Shown: in pieces, positions 11,687 through 25,000 of the stretch | How the letters are laid out: every line of letters begins with the position of its first letter | Position numbering within the stretch: the stretch's first letter is position 1 | Source: Phytopythium helicoides | Lineage: Eukaryota; Oomycota; Peronosporomycetes; Pythiales; Pythiaceae | DNA length: 64,000 nucleotides | Direction: 5' to 3' | Assembly (NCBI GenBank): GCA_024867545.1 | Contig: JANFNE010000031.1 | Span: 434,001 to 498,000, forward strand | Position numbers and translations under genes: made by a program | The notes under the pieces: generated by a model | Databases searched by the model: none | What the model was told of the DNA's origin: nothing | The model's input: the letters and a program-made list of their open reading frames with translations, nothing else

Positions 11687-12707
11687 GGAAGCAGTGTCGT
11701 GTCGCGCGCAAGTTCGGAAGTACCGGTCTCGAGCGCTAAACCAGGGATGGATCGGCCGGGGCGGCGCGACAAATCAGGCGAGGCCCAGGGCTCTTCTTTG
11801 TTGTTGCACATCTCTACTGTGTGCACAGGTACCGTGCAGATTGTAAATACTGTGCAGTTGTGAGCCTACCTCGTACGACATCCCCATGGATAGTGCCCCC
11901 TCAAGTGAACACCAATACTTCATCAGGGAAAACACACTGCACTGCCCAAGCCAGCATTCACAAAGCGCATGGTGAGTCTTGGGGGGCTTTGAACCTGTGC
12001 TTCGTTTGTTCTTGTCGCTCGTTAAATCGCTACATTGCTTGGTATGAAGCTTCCGATTCGGTACAGTAGTACACATGCACGTTGGTCCCACTGCACGTCT
12101 GGGATATGTGTCATCGCCTACTGTGGTGGATTGTCACGGCAATACTTTGATTGTGGCCATCGCGCTGACGAAACACTTCCGCCTCAACATTGACAACAAC
12201 GGAAATCATACAAGGTTTCACCGCTACCCAGACGTCTAGGGCAAATCTCAGTGGCACATCTCGTTAATGTGTGGTCGCTCGTACGAGATTGAAACGACAT
12301 GTAATCTCACAACAGCACGTCAACAGTACCACATACATGCGTTATCTATACGGAATTATACCAGTCTCATTTCGTCATTGACCTGCAAATCGTGACGCGG
12401 ACGTACAAACAAACATGCGGAGGAATAGATACAAGTCGATAACTCTGTCGCGAGAAGCACTTGCACTTAAGATTCAATCGACAGATTATCTGTTTTGGTT
12501 TAACTTCATATGCTGACGTTGATGCATGACCCCCGTCAAGAACTGTCGGCAAAAAGAACGAGGTCGCAGTGTACATCTGAAAACCGTTGAGGGAACTTAT
12601 CAAGACAAGTGTTAAACGAAGACTCATTCAAGCCTCGCATGACCACACAGCTTAACCGCCGTAAATAAGCCGAAGGCGTCGTCTTGTGGGTCCTCAAATT
12701 GACGATC
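11687..12707. other. Intergenic, S2 upstream and S3 downstream
   Basis: No coding signal. The right half (12367-12700) is AT-richer 3' flank of S3. It includes the shared 3' signature ggtcctcaaattgacgatc next to the S3 stop, also seen beside S5. Confidence 0.5.
12241..12257 (-). promoter_or_regulatory. Array upstream motif, S2
   Basis: GCAAATCTCAGTGGCAC, 555 bp upstream of the S2 ATG. Confidence 0.45.
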
Positions 12708-14199
12708 TTACTGACCCGACAAAAGTGCCATTGCCGACTCAAGAGCAGCAGGTCCCTTCGATACGGCGATATCCATCTCCTTCCGCAGATCCGATGCAGA
12801 TATTGAGACTCCACCACGATACAGCTTGATGAAGGCGCTTCTCACTACCACGATACCTTCAGTCATCTCACTGCTGCGATGGGAGGAACTGGAGTCGTGT
12901 CCTTGAGAGTACTGTTGATGGTGAATGCTGAAGATACTAGTCACATCCAAGCGCATCCGACCAGCGGTGTAAGGATACAGTTTGTCGTCCTCGACTGAAT
13001 GAATGACGATGGTTGCCTGTGCTTCGTTGTCGAGTTGTCCTTTGCAATCGGCACCAGCTTGATACTCGGAGAACAGAACGCCGTTGAACTCTGTGACGAC
13101 TCCCGTCGGAGACCATCTCATGCAAAGGCGATGGGCGATTCCACTTTCATCCAAGTTCGGATGTACATCCACAGCTTCTGTCATCGACCGCACTCTCGTC
13201 TTCTGACACACAAAGTCCATCTCTGATGTCAGCACCGAGCGAAGTGCGTCCAAGACTTGCTTGACATTTGTCGCGCCTTGAATTGGAGTTGCCGCAAACA
13301 CACATGTACACATGTCTCCCTCGGCAGTGGTGGACGATGACAATTCGTAGCATGGAAGCAGTCCACCACTCAAGAAGCGCATTCGCTCGCGCAGAGTCTC
13401 TCGTCCGTCGCGCAAGATGCCAGCACTCAAATCACGCAGAATGTTCACTCGATCGGGGATCTCTCGGAGCAAACGAATGCTGTAGTTGAGTAGCCTCACA
13501 GAGCTTTGAGGCTGGACACGAGTATGCATAGCGATGTAGTGTTCAGCTTGCGGTCGCACCGAAACAACACAACAAACTATAGGCAATCAATCAGCATCCA
13601 CGTACCGACATGTGGGACGCGACTGATAGCCCACGAGTGATCCATAGCTGCTGGAGACGAGTCAATTCGCGTAGCTTGGCGTTGATGAGCTGGCGTTTGT
13701 GGAGAGACGAGTGCTCGTCGGACTGGGTCACTGCTTCTTGCATGAGATGCTCGATATATGCCTCGAGCTTGGGCACCTCGAGCTTCAATTGCGCGATCTC
13801 CATCTACAGACCACCACCACCACAGTTGATCGTTCGGCATTATGGTTCATGAAGCGGAATCGATATGTGAGCGGAGCGTACCCTGCGCGCTGTGTCACTT
13901 CGCATGTTTAGATGTTGAGTTGACTTTGACGGTTGGGTGGGTGGTTTAGGTCGAGAGATCGCTCCTGCCGGAGGCTTTGCCTCTGTCATTCCCAGCTCGA
14001 ATCCACATGCCATCAACGCGTCTTGATGGGCTAGGGTGGAGCTGAATTCTGCGAAGAGAGCAGTTGACTGCAACGGTTCTGGGTCTCTGTGCTGGTTGTC
14101 ATTGTTGACCTTGAGCTCCAAGTCGAGTAGGGAACTATCGACGGCCACGCCGCTGAGCAGCTCGTCGAGCCAAGTCGGTGGGATCCAGGGCTCTGCCAT
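12708..14199 (-). CDS. S3: type II zipper + START-like protein
   Basis: Exons are 14199-13882, 13803-13606 and 13511-12708 (318, 198 and 804 nt), giving 439 aa with no break. ATG at 14199 opens MAEPWIPPTWLDELLSG. The linker is Pro/Ser-rich (SRPKPPTQPSKST) and exon 1 ends NMRSDTARR. Exon 2 encodes MEIAQLKLEVPKLEAYIEHL and later RQLINAKLRELTRLQQLW. Exon 3 opens PQSSVRLLNYSIRL and carries the START-like core (GVVTEFNGVLFSEYQAG; QATIVIHSVEDDKLYPY; GRMRLDVTSIFSIHHQQ; GIVVVRSAFIKLYRGG), ending ALLSGQ. Donors are GTACGC and GTACGT; acceptors are CTGTAG and GTCCAG. The START fold would place a lipid-type ligand beside a dimerising zipper; neither ligand nor DNA target can be read from sequence. Confidence 0.85.
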
Positions 14200-15163
14200 C
14201 AGTGATAGTAACCTCTGTGAGGCAGATTTGAAACTGACGCGCGCGGATATGACCGACTGGTTGCCAATTCGTCTCATTGACGATGTTGGCCTCGTGTTGT
14301 TGAGTAGACAGTGCCCTGGGCGCTTACAGTACTTTACTGATGGTCCATCACTCGAATTCCATAATATCAACACGACTTTGGAAGATTATATATAGCTAAT
14401 CGGAAGGTTTGATGTGTCTGTGCAGCGTCCACTTGGAGGAAGCTGTCAATTACCAGTTTTTTTTCTCATGCCCAAGTCATGTAAACTCTCACGCGCTCAA
14501 ACAGCAGCGCCTCGGCCACCTCGCCGCGTCTCTGAAATAGTGTCGAGAGTCGCGCCGATCTACTGGTACGACCACCTGATGCTCAAGCCCTCACCACCCA
14601 TTCTCCTCGTCATCGTCCTAGCCATTTGTCGAGCTCCTCGTAGATTTAGGGATACTCAGCCTCAAAGTGGCGCTGGGCAGCTGAGAGCGCGACGAGCGGG
14701 CCACCGGCGATACTATGCCGTCGATCAGCGTCACCATGAGCACTACCGTCAGTGGCTTGCGCGTCATGACGATTGAGAGGTTTGTTTGCTGTTCTTGTTG
14801 CGCTCCGGGGTTGCACTAGTCATGAACGATTTGATCGCCCAGTCTCCTGGCGTACCCCTGGGCTCCTGAATTGGTAGATGATGGAAGTGCAAGAGCCGCA
14901 ACACGCGTGGTCACTGCAAAGCAACGAGCAACATCCAGAGGCATAATCGCTCCGTTGTTGCCTTCGTTTTCGTATCGCCTATCGAAGCGGTCGCAGATTT
15001 GATATCAGAAGGGTATAGTAAATCTGCCCGCAATCAATCAGCAGATTTGTGTAAATCATTGACTTTTCTTGTTGGATAATTACAGCCAATAAATGTCTTG
15101 CCGAAGAAAAATAGTAGGACCATACCAATCCAGTGATCGAGGATTGCGGAAAACGTGAACATA

Positions 15164-15182
15164 GCAAATCTCGATGGCACCG
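15164..15182 (-). promoter_or_regulatory. Array upstream motif, S3
   Basis: GCAAATCTCGATGGCACCG, 965 bp upstream of the S3 ATG, the largest spacing in the set. Confidence 0.4.
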
Positions 15183-15767
15183 CTTACGTGTCTTTCTCCG
15201 ATACAGGTGACGTCGATGACTAAGCTGAAAGATACACGTAATCTCCGAGCATTTTGGAACGGTGGGATTACAGCACAAGATGCGCTTTTTGATGTAATCT
15301 GTCGCAAATAGCTTGAATCTTGCGATCAAAGCTGGCGTCCTCGCTCGGCTAGCCGTTCTGTACACATCCAAGTGGAAGAGTGTTTGAGCATCCGTGTGCC
15401 ATCTTGCGTGCTTTTCACACCACCGATTGTTGGATACTCGCCGTCGATTGTTGAGACTCTACTCGAATTGATGTACATAACGAATTGGTGGCTCGAGATA
15501 TGATCAAGTGTTGATGTTCGGGCTGAACTTCACCACTCCAGTAGTGGGAGGGGAGAACGCCACGCTCAGATGTCGCCCAACTAGTCTGAATTCACTTCTA
15601 GAACACTCCAAAAGGACAACCAACTATAGAACGGTGCCGTGAACTCGATACTTGCGTGCATTTTGGGCCGTTGACTCAGCGTCACCGAGATATTGAACAG
15701 CAAATTCGGATAGTAGAGTCTAACTTAACACCACAGAAGCTCAACTATATCGAACTTGATAAATGTA

Positions 15768-16365
15768 GCTTTCACGGCGAGTGCGAAATCCACAGTGACT
15801 GCGGAGAACTGCGCCGCGCAGCGAGAGACAAGAGTCTGCTCGAACGCATACGTCTTTGACGCCCTGGTGTTGTCCGGGAAGAAGCTGGCCTCCCGCGCAT
15901 ATCGACCGAAGTTACGAAGACTCGTCCCCTTGACGGCGCTCTCGTGCTGAAATCGTCAAGCTGAACGTCACATACGTGTTGGTTTTCGCTAACGCACGAC
16001 ACTCGCTCATCGACGCAGCTTGGCTTTAGCAAGCGTCCGATGGAGCCACCACTTGAGCCACCGTGAAGATCTGGACCGTGGACGCGCAGCTCAAGCCGAG
16101 ACGAGGAGCTTGGTTTTCGCGAATGCCCGGGTCCAGCTGAGGCGTGGGGTGCACTTGATCAAGTGAGGGTGAGTCTTCGCCTTGGTCTCCTAGCGCGGTG
16201 GATCCTCAAGCGCGTGGTCCTAGGTCGTGAACCGCATAGAGCAGTCGCTTGAGCTCCATCTTGAAACATGCCATATGAGGGGAAGAAAGCTTGGCATCGA
16301 ATGGCTCGCCTTCGCAAATTGAAGTCCTCGCGCTTCCATGACATCCCTTTCTTTTTTACTTGCAA
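15768..16365. repeat. 598-bp noncoding block, copy 1
   Basis: Matches 25001-25598 base for base apart from scattered substitutions, with no net length change. It is part of the block carrying S2/S3 and S4/S5. It shows no coding signal. Confidence 0.8.
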
Positions 16366-17347
16366 CTTGTGTGTAAAGCATGATGAACTCCATCCTTTCA
16401 AAGGTCGCAACCACGACTCGACACTTGTATTGAAAAGGGGAACGGGGCTGCCTTGCGAAGTTGAAAAAAAATCCAAGATGCTACCAATGAGCTCTCGGCG
16501 AAGCCCGAGATATCTAGCAGCGTCGACTCGATCGCGTCAACGCCTAGTGAGTCCGTCCTCATGGCGCTCGATTTCTAGCTGGTTCTCCATACAAATGAGC
16601 TCATGTAGAGCCATACTCGAGTTGATCTCTCGGTGGTGTTGCGACTGCTCGAACCTCTCGAGCTCATCGGCACGACGATGAACGTTCACACCAATTTGAT
16701 CGATCATGGTGCGAATGTGAATTCTCATGGCGCTATGGGACGGACACCACTGATGCTTGTTGCATCCCATTACCGGTTTCTTTGAACGTGGCGGTCAATA
16801 GAGAAATCACCTCCCAGTTCTTACAATAAAGCCTAGAGACTCTTGGACACCGTTTGAGCCAATACCTTTTCCGCCTTTGCCGTACATGCTGGGGGCCACA
16901 AGGTAATACATTAGCGCAGCATGCGCCTCCCGCCGGGGTGTGGCGTGGAGGGTATCAAATCACAAACGACTACCTCGCTACAAGCAGCTACCTCTCTATC
17001 CTACTGCAGCGATGGGTGGCGGTGGTGCGTCCGAGCGGCGTACTTGTCGTAGTTAGACTTGAGGCAGTACTGGAGCGCTCCCCGCTTCGGCGGAAAACTG
17101 GATTTCCAATGATCTTGAGTGTGGGGAAAAGTTCATGAAATTGATTGTGTGTTTCGGGGAGCGGTGTGGCGGGTTGCGTGCTTGACTGCAGAATCTAGAA
17201 TGAACTAGCTCTAGTAAACTACTCTGCGATAGGGAAACAAATATTTCCTTCACCCTTCTCTTCAAATCATTGACAGGAAATCACCCACTCCCTCTACTCT
17301 GGAATCCTGCAATGAAAGAGTTTCCAGTGGCCTGAATGATGTCGGTC

Positions 17348-18400
17348 TCAAACAACATCGACAGTCCACATCCCGTTCAAGCCATCGCGACTCTTCACAA
17401 ACACCGAGCTGTCGACCAAACTAACTGACCACCCGTCATCGCGTTTCACGTTGCTCCCCACGCCTCGGGCGTACTGGCACTGATAATACACACAGATGGT
17501 GCCGCCCTCGCGTTGTCCACCAGTTAGCTCTGTAGCAATTGTCGCTATCGACGCTGCTGCCGACGCTGGCACCCTACATGACCCAGAAGCCGACTCCACC
17601 GCACTATCGGCCCCACTAGAAGATGACGCGCCGTCCACACCGTCGCACAGCCGAATGAGTTCGCCACTATTCATGAATACAGAACCTCCATGCGCTGTCG
17701 TGCTAGATGTTGGAACAATCGGTCCGACGACCGAGGGTCCCCTAGAACGGGCTGGAAACTGTCGTTTGAGGATCCATTGGTATGAGAGGATGCTAGGGGG
17801 AGACTTGAGCGGTAGGAGGAAGATCTTGTAGTGTATTCGGTCTAGATAGTATGGGGGCTTCGCCTCCCGTGCATGGTCCACTAATCTGGGCTTCGCTCCA
17901 CTGGGTTCCCGATGGCACCGCTCCCATCCTCCATGGAACCCTGGTGGTGACACCACTGCGCTGGCATGGGACCTGTGGGATGCTTAACCTCACCGTTCCA
18001 ACACTAGAGCCATCGACTACGCATATAGCACTGCCAACAGATACCGCTTGACCCGATCCTCACCAACACTTCTCCCGCCGCACCGTCCATCGTCATGCCA
18101 AACTGGGCTCAAGCTGCACCGGACACGCTGCCGGAACCAACCGTTGACAGACTGCTCGCACCGCCAGGCATCGACATGGAATCGATCGTAGACACTACCG
18201 TACCAGACGACACGCGTACGGGGCTGCTGCTATTGCTTGTGCTGGTAGACTCGGTCTATAGTACCGCCACATTATCGATGACGAGCTTGAGGATGGGTCA
18301 TTATCAATCACCGTGGCTCTGCTCAGACCCATGAATTTCGCTGCGCTACCGCTCATCACTTTCTGAGTGCTGCTGTACGCTGAAGTTTCCACTCACACCT
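17348..18400 (-). pseudogene. Decayed Ser/Gly-rich beta-solenoid-like protein gene, copy 1
   Basis: On the minus strand, short open pieces in different frames keep the Ser/Gly/Val alternation of the better copy at 38 kb. Near 18250-18100 one frame reads PVRVSSGTVVSTI and GGASSLSTVGSGSVSGAA, and near 18080 MDGAAGEVLVRIGSSG, comparable to KGAAGEVLINCGASS at 38.9 kb. Around 17700-17550 HGGSVFMNSGELI and DGASSSSGADSAVES remain. Several frameshifts and stops separate the pieces. It is a relic with no functional product expected. Confidence 0.5.
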
Positions 18401-18629
18401 GACAAGGACCATTACCACTCACCACGGAATCCGGTACGCCCGTCGTAGCTGTGCTACCTGAGTCGCCGTCCTCGCTCAAAAAGGACCCTGGTCGCCCCAG
18501 GAGCTGCTATTGCTGCCACCTTCTGTCACTGACGCCTCCACTGCAAGAAGTGATCGGATTGCCTCTCCGGGGCCATTTTTGTCGAAGGCACCACAACCCC
18601 AAGCCACGTCAACCTGACAAGAATTGCTC

Positions 18630-18995
18630 GATTGGTGATCGAAGGAAATGTGCCTTAAACGGCTATTTGAGCAGGTCGCCAGAGATCCTCAGCATCTTCG
18701 ATGAGGAGTTCCGTTTAGATTCAGTATGTTGGCTCGCTCAGTGCTAAAGAATCGCACAAGGTCAAAACGGACAGCTGTTCCCAACCAAACCAGATTTTAA
18801 CAGCAGCAAGTCAGGCAAATGCGGCGAAGCGCCGTACTCGCAATACATTTTAGCATTTCCTCCCTCGAGCCATCGCTATCGAAAGGGAGCAGTCAACTCG
18901 CCGCGCCACGTTCAACATCCTTGCTGCCAGCTACACTGGAGCGAGATGGCGTTAATGCATTGAGTGCTTTTCCCCCAACGACCGAGCGAAATCGG
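18630..18995 (+). repeat. Dispersed repeat R1, copy 1
   Basis: Shares long stretches with 26440-26680 (same strand) and 52605-52990 (opposite strand): acggctatttgagcaggtcg, aaccaaaccagattt and ccaacgaccgagcga. No terminal inverted repeat or protein was found. It could be a solo LTR or a non-autonomous element. Confidence 0.55.
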
Positions 18996-19201
18996 TCCGA
19001 TCTCAGCTGAGATTGTGCGAATATCACACCAACAGTGCTTTTGTGCCAAGCTATCCTTTTACAGCGAATCAATTAACACCTATACTTATTTATCCACCAA
19101 TCACAGAACTGGTATTCTCACAATTCAACATCAAAAGCTACCTGCGACGAAGAATCAAGCACCAGCAAGGAGTCCTCAACTGTAGTATCTGAATCACCAG
19201 A

Positions 19202-20822
19202 TCAGGCGGTAGACACCTCGCAGTCTCCGCTCGGCCACGTACCGGCGTCTTGGAGAGGGGTGAACTGCTGGGGGAACTCGTGCACATTTCGGCTTCGGAA
19301 GCTCTCAGGACCTGAAGTCTGCCGCAAAGCCAAAAGGTCCAAGACCACCTCGAGAGCTTCGGGTCCCTTGGACAACATATAATCCATCTCCTCTCGCAGT
19401 TCAGACGAAGAAACGAGTACGCCGCATCGACGAAGCTTGACGAAACTGGCCCGCGCGATAACAATGCAGTCCTTGCTGCTGCTGGTGTAGTTGGTATCGA
19501 GTCGATTCATCTCAGAATGTCTTCGATCGTGGCGAATGCTGATTATGCTAGTCAAATCTAGGCACAAACGACCGTTGACATGCGGATGCCTCTGGTCGTC
19601 CTCCACCGAGTGAACGACAATCGTTGCATGGTCGGTATTACCACCAGAGGCATAATACTCGGAGAACATAACTTCCTTGGACTCGATTACTCGTCCACTC
19701 GTTCTCAAGCACACACATCGGCGATGAGCGATCCCGTTTCGAGCCAAGTCAGAATGCGAGTCCACTGCCTCGGCAATACAACATGTCCCCGTCGTCTGGC
19801 ACGTGAATGCGCGGTCCAAAGTCAACACTTCACGTAGCACATCCAACACGTCGTTCACGCTTGAGGCGCCTTCAACTGGAACCGTCGCAAACACCGACGC
19901 ACACACGTCTCCCTCGGCGGTGGTGTGTGATGACAACTCGTATCGAGGAAGGATGTCCGAGCTGAGGAAGCGCATGCGCTCGTGCAGGATCTCACGACCG
20001 TCTCGCAGAATGTCGCCCTTCAAATCACAAAGCATCTTCACTCGAGACGAGGTGTCGAGAGGTAGATGGATGGAGTAATTGAGTAGCGGTCTCGAGCATT
20101 GGGGCTGTAGGATACCACGAATACGACATGCGGTTCATTAGTGAGCGTTCACAGGAGGAATCAATCATACGCATAAACACCAACACCACGCACCAGAGAT
20201 TGCGATATTGCGGACATGCCACGAGCGATCCAAAGCCGCTGATGCCGCGCCATCTCGCGCAACTTGTCGTTGATAAGCCGAGACTTCTCGAGAGACGGGA
20301 GGTGTCCGGCGCGGCTGACAGCTCTCTGCATCAAGTAGTCGATGCGCGCTTCGAGTTTGGGGACTTCGAGCTTCAGCTGTGCGATCTCCATCTGCAGACA
20401 GAGATTGACGAACGAGGCACCGTCGCAATCAGTTAGTTCGTCTCCACCGCATCAGCACTACGAATCATTGAGCCAAAACGCACCCTGCGAGCCGCATCTG
20501 TTCGCACTCCCGCAACCTGGCGCTCCTTGGACAACTTGACGCACTGCTTCGTTCGGGACGTACGCGTAGGCGTACGAGTTGTTTGGTTTGTCAACTGCAG
20601 CGGTACTGTGTGTGGTTGGGTTATACTTGACGCCAATTCCTCGAGTTGCTTGCTGAAGCTGTGGTCAATGAAGCGACCGAAGTCGTGGATGGGGGACGGG
20701 TTGACTGTGAGGACACTCGCGCTCTCTTTGTCTTCAAAGTCTGGACCGAGTGCGGAGATATCAATGTTGGTTCCGTTGAGAAGCTCGTCGACCCAAGCGA
20801 GTGGCAGCGCGGACTCGGTCAT
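19202..20822 (-). CDS. S4: type I zipper + START-like protein
   Basis: Exons are 20822-20484, 20391-20194 and 20104-19202 (339, 198 and 903 nt), giving 479 aa. It is the intact counterpart of S2. Exon 1 opens MTESALPLAWVDELLNG, with an acidic stretch (DISALGPDFEDKESAS) and then a basic Thr/Arg segment (TTRTPTRTSRTKQ) ending VRTDAARR. Exon 2 is MEIAQLKLEVPKLEARIDYL through RHQRLWIARGMSAISQSL. Exon 3 opens PQCSRPLLNYSIHLPLD and contains FATVPVEGASSV, VIESKEVMFSEYYAS, HATIVVHSVEDDQRHPH and CIVIARASFVKLRRCG. Introns are 92 nt (donor GTGCGT, acceptor CTGCAG) and 89 nt (acceptor CTACAG). Confidence 0.85.
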
Positions 20823-21950
20823 GGAAGCAGTGTCGTGTCGCGCGCAAGTTCGGAAGTGGCGGTCTCGAGCGCTAAATCAGGGATGGATCGGCCGGGGCGG
20901 CACCACTAATTGGACGCCCCGAGAACGACATCGAGGCCCTAATCTCGACTATGTGCACGATTACTGTATATTTCTCTGCATGCGCCGGTACCTACAACAC
21001 GTCCGACCAGACTGAACGAGCCTTCAAATCACATTGGAATAGGCGAGACCGAATATATTCTAAATGCTATTTCAGAACTTTCAAGCCTAGCACTGCTGTG
21101 GCTGTACGGGTATCCCCACAAAGTGCAGTTGGGCTGCTCGTTGCGCTTGCGGCTTCCAATTCGGGATACCGCAGTTGGTCCCACTGACCCCATGAGAAAA
21201 AAAAGTTGAAGAAGATCGGCATCGTTGTCACACGGCGATGCATTGGATGGCGATTTTAACGCCTTGCAGCCGACCATTGGTCTGCGACCAATGTCGAGTC
21301 GACAATCGTCAGACGCTCACAGTGAACATCACTGCCGCTCCCACACGCAGTAGTCGCCTAGCTCAAATCGTGGTGGCACCTCTCCATACATTGGTGAGAC
21401 GTTCGTACGAAACATTAACCTCAATGTGCTACGTCAACAGGGCCACATGCATGCGTTATCCCCACGAGCGTTCGCTTCTTCAAAGTTTTGATTCCTCGTC
21501 GCTCGAAAATGACGACTACAGTGCTGTATTTTACGGCATGCAAATCTCATTGCTCTCACGGGCACGCCATCAATTGCTCAAGCATGTTTGTCTCACAAAA
21601 CCCTCACACTTGCGAGTCATCAACAGATGAGCGCTGTGTTTGACCTAGCTTCAATGACAGACGTTCACATTGGATGTGATACCCATGACCAAGTGTAGCG
21701 ATCATGGTAACAAGTAGCATATCAAGAACTGTACTGTACTGTTAGCATCCATACAGAGGTGTAGCGACTGGTATATACTCAACCACAGACCAACGATGGC
21801 ACATTCATACAGGATCCACAACAGAACCAAACCATATCACAAAGTGTCTACAATGTTTCTGTGAAGATAGAGTTGCCCACTTCAAATCTTGCTTGACCTC
21901 CACTACAGTACTTCAAAGCCGTCATCTTGTGGGTCCTCAAATTGACGATC
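20823..21950. other. Intergenic, S4 upstream and S5 downstream
   Basis: No coding signal. Related to 11687-12707 but clearly more diverged than the adjacent genes. Confidence 0.5.
21364..21380 (-). promoter_or_regulatory. Array upstream motif, S4
   Basis: CAAATCGTGGTGGCACC, 542 bp upstream of the S4 ATG, close to the 555 bp seen for S2. Confidence 0.35.
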
Positions 21951-23425
21951 TTACTGACCCGACAAAAGTGCAATTGCCGACTTAAGAGCAGCAGGTCCCT
22001 TCGATACGGCGATATCCATCTCCTTCCGCAGATCCGATGCAGATATTGAGACTCCACCACGATACAGCTTGATGAAGGCGCTTCTCACTACCACGATACC
22101 TTCAGTCATCTCACTACTGTGATGGGAGGAACTGGAGTCGTGTCCTTGAGAGTACTGTTGATGGTGAATGCTGAAGATACTAGTCACATCCAAGCGCATC
22201 CGACCAGCGGTGTAAGGATACAGTTTGTCGTCCTCGACGGAATGAATGACGATGGTTGCCTGTGCTTCGTTGTCGAGTTGACCTTTGCAATCGGTACCAG
22301 CTTGATACTCGGAGAACAGAACGCCGTTGAACTCTGTGACGACTCCCGTCGGTGACCATCTCATGCAAAGGCGATGGGCGATTCCACTTTCATCCAAGTT
22401 CGGATGTACATCCACAGCTTCTGTCACCGACCGCACTCTCGTCTTCTGACACACAAAGTCCATCTCTGATGTTAGCACCGAGCGAAGTGCGTCCAAGACT
22501 TGCTTGACATTTGTCGCGCCTTGAATTGGAGTTGCCGCAAACACACATGTACACATGTCTCCCTCGGCAGTGGTGGACGATGACAATTCGTAGCATGGAA
22601 GCAGTCCACCACTCAAGAAGCGCATTCGCTCGCGCAGAGTCTCTCGTCCGTCGCGCAAGATGCCAGCACTCAAGTCACGCAGAGTGCTCACTCGATCGGG
22701 GATCTCTCGGAGCAAACGAATGCTGTAGTTGAGTAGCCTCACAGAGCTTTGAGGCTGGACACGAGTATGCATAGCGATGTAGTGTTCAGCTTGCGGTCGC
22801 ACCGAAACAAACTATAGGCAATCAATCATCATCCACGTACCGACATGTGGGACGCGACTGATAGCCCACGAGTGATCCATAGCTGCTGGAGACGAGTCAA
22901 TTCGCGTAGCTTGGCGTTGATGAGCTGGCGTTTGTGGAGAGACGAGTGCTCGTCGGACTGGGTCACTGCTTCTTGCATGAGATGCTCGATATATGCCTCG
23001 AGCTTGGGCACCTCGAGCTTCAATTGCGCGATCTCCATCTACAGACCACCACCACCTCAGTAGATCGTTCGGCATTATGCTTCATGAAGCGGGATCGATA
23101 TATGAGCGGAGCGTACCCTGCGCGCTGTGTCACTTCGCATGTTTAGATATTGAGTTGGCTTTGACGATTGGGTGGATGGTATGGCTCGGGAGGCCCCAGA
23201 CGCTGGAAGCGTTGTCTCTATCTTGTCAGGCTCGAATGCACTCAGCACCAGCTCCGCTCGCTGGATTGTTGTGGTGACACTGGGACTATCGCAGACATAA
23301 GATGCCTCCGAGTGACTGGCGTTGTTGTCCTTGACCTCCGGATCAAACAGAGGGGTATGAACATCAGCAGCCACGCCGCTAAGCAGATCGTCGAGCCAAA
23401 TCGGTGGGATCCAGTGCTCGACCAT
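21951..23425 (-). CDS. S5: type II zipper + START-like protein
   Basis: Exons are 23425-23117, 23038-22841 and 22754-21951 (309, 198 and 804 nt), giving 436 aa, unbroken. The start MVEHWIPPIWLDDLLSG has Val where other type II genes have Ala. The exon 1 linker (SHSEASYVCDSPSVTTT) differs strongly from S3 while exons 2 and 3 are almost the same as S3, so exon 1 diverges faster or was exchanged. The START-like core keeps TGVVTEFNGVLFSEY and GIVVVRSAFIKLYRGG. The last residues are SAIALLSGQ. Confidence 0.85.
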
Positions 23426-23637
23426 TGGTGGCAGCAACACCTGCAAGGCTGATTTCAAACTGGCACCGTCGGACTTGACTTGACTTCGGACCTATTTGTA
23501 GTCGACGCGTGGTGGTCTCGAGTTGAGTAGACACTGACGGGAACGACTTCGAAGGCACAGTGGGATCACACAAATCCAAGTGATCGAAGATGCACGGTGC
23601 ACGCCTGAGATTACGGAGACCGTGAACAAAATGGCGA

Positions 23638-23655
23638 GCAGATCCAGATGGCACC
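23638..23655 (-). promoter_or_regulatory. Array upstream motif, S5
   Basis: GCAGATCCAGATGGCACC, 213 bp upstream of the S5 ATG. Confidence 0.35.
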
Positions 23656-25000
23656 GCTCAGTGAGCGGCTCACCGTGCCTCACGGGGTGTTCAGCAGACC
23701 GTCCGTGAAATCTCCCCTGAGAGTTTCGTAAAGCGTCTATGAGAAACGGCGACACGTTCTAATCAGTACTGTAGTCAATGGACCAATACTGAGTCCAGTC
23801 AGATGGTGTCGTTTGTGACGCAAGTCAGTCAACAGAGTGTTGTAAATAATACGCCAGACAACATCTTGTACAGCTGCCTCGTGCACTGGCTACTTTGCAT
23901 TGGGCTCGAGTGGTCAAGCGGAGCATGGCTCGCTGCAGTATAGCAGATTTGGGTGTGAAGGTAACGTGTGGAGCCTTTCGTGGTTGTTTCACCGACGGAC
24001 TTACGCTACCCAGACCTCAGTAATGCGAGGGTAAACCAGGAAGCATTGGGCTCCGCCGCCACCTCTACGACATTTCCAGCCACTGCTTACGAACCCAACA
24101 TTTCTACCGCCAGTTGTTGCAGCCTTCAATACGGCTGGTTGAGGCACCTAGTTCATTCGCGAGCAACTGGAAGCTACGAGCCTATCTCAATCTCAACCGC
24201 ACGCGGATGACCGCGACGGTATTCTGGCATAGGGTTGCACATTGTTGTAGACGCGCTCGCCTCGCTCAGCTGCCTGGCGACCTGGGATCCATGGAGATGA
24301 GCGCGTCGTTTCCTCCATCATCAATGACTACGTGCGGCTACTGCATCAGCTGGCACGGACACACCGTGGTTGAAAGACCGTAGTCAACACCGTTGACTCA
24401 ACAGACCACGTCGTAGGCAAGTACCTAACACTCAAGCTCTAGAATAACGCGACGAACTACAGTAGTACAAGAGGCGCTTTTTACGGCGACTTCGTTATCA
24501 GCAGGCTCATTTACCAGGTGGTCATCTTCACGACTGGTTATTTCATCTGCATCACCGCCCCAAGGGTCTATTTTGGGGTGTGGAGGCTGGCAAGTCGCTC
24601 TTCGATCCGAAGCTGGACAGCTACCACTCTGTATATGGGTCTGCTGCTCGCCATGATTATCAACGGAGGTGAACTACCTCGAGGCATGAGTGCAACAAAT
24701 TTGTGGTGAAAAGTGGGAACGGAGGCTCCCGTTGTAATCACTGTCAGTATCGAAATCGTACCGGAGAGTGCACAGTGGAAATACGGCACGAGGATAAGGT
24801 TTTCCTTGCTGCTGTTATTCCCCAATTCAACACAGGCATTGAAGCTACTTTCGCAATCTCCGCACTCAAGCACTGCAACAGCCTAGGTTGACTATCCTTC
24901 GAGCTTGACTTATCGTAGTGAAATGCAGATCGACCGCACTCAGACCAACACTTCACGACGACCCAAATTTTGCTCACCCCGACTAAATTTAGACAATGAA

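Larger units (their letters stand above)
14200..17347. other. Long intergenic region with duplicated noncoding DNA
   Basis: No gene is supported. 15100-15200 resembles the 5' flanks of other type II genes (ccaatccagtgatcgag, then the upstream motif). 15768-16365 is duplicated at 25001-25598, and weaker homology resumes at about 16550-16690 against 26100-26230. Confidence 0.5.

Noticed and set aside
14414..14776. 120-residue plus-strand frame upstream of S3
   Set aside because: Low-complexity Arg/Pro composition, no counterpart upstream of S5, and no domain.
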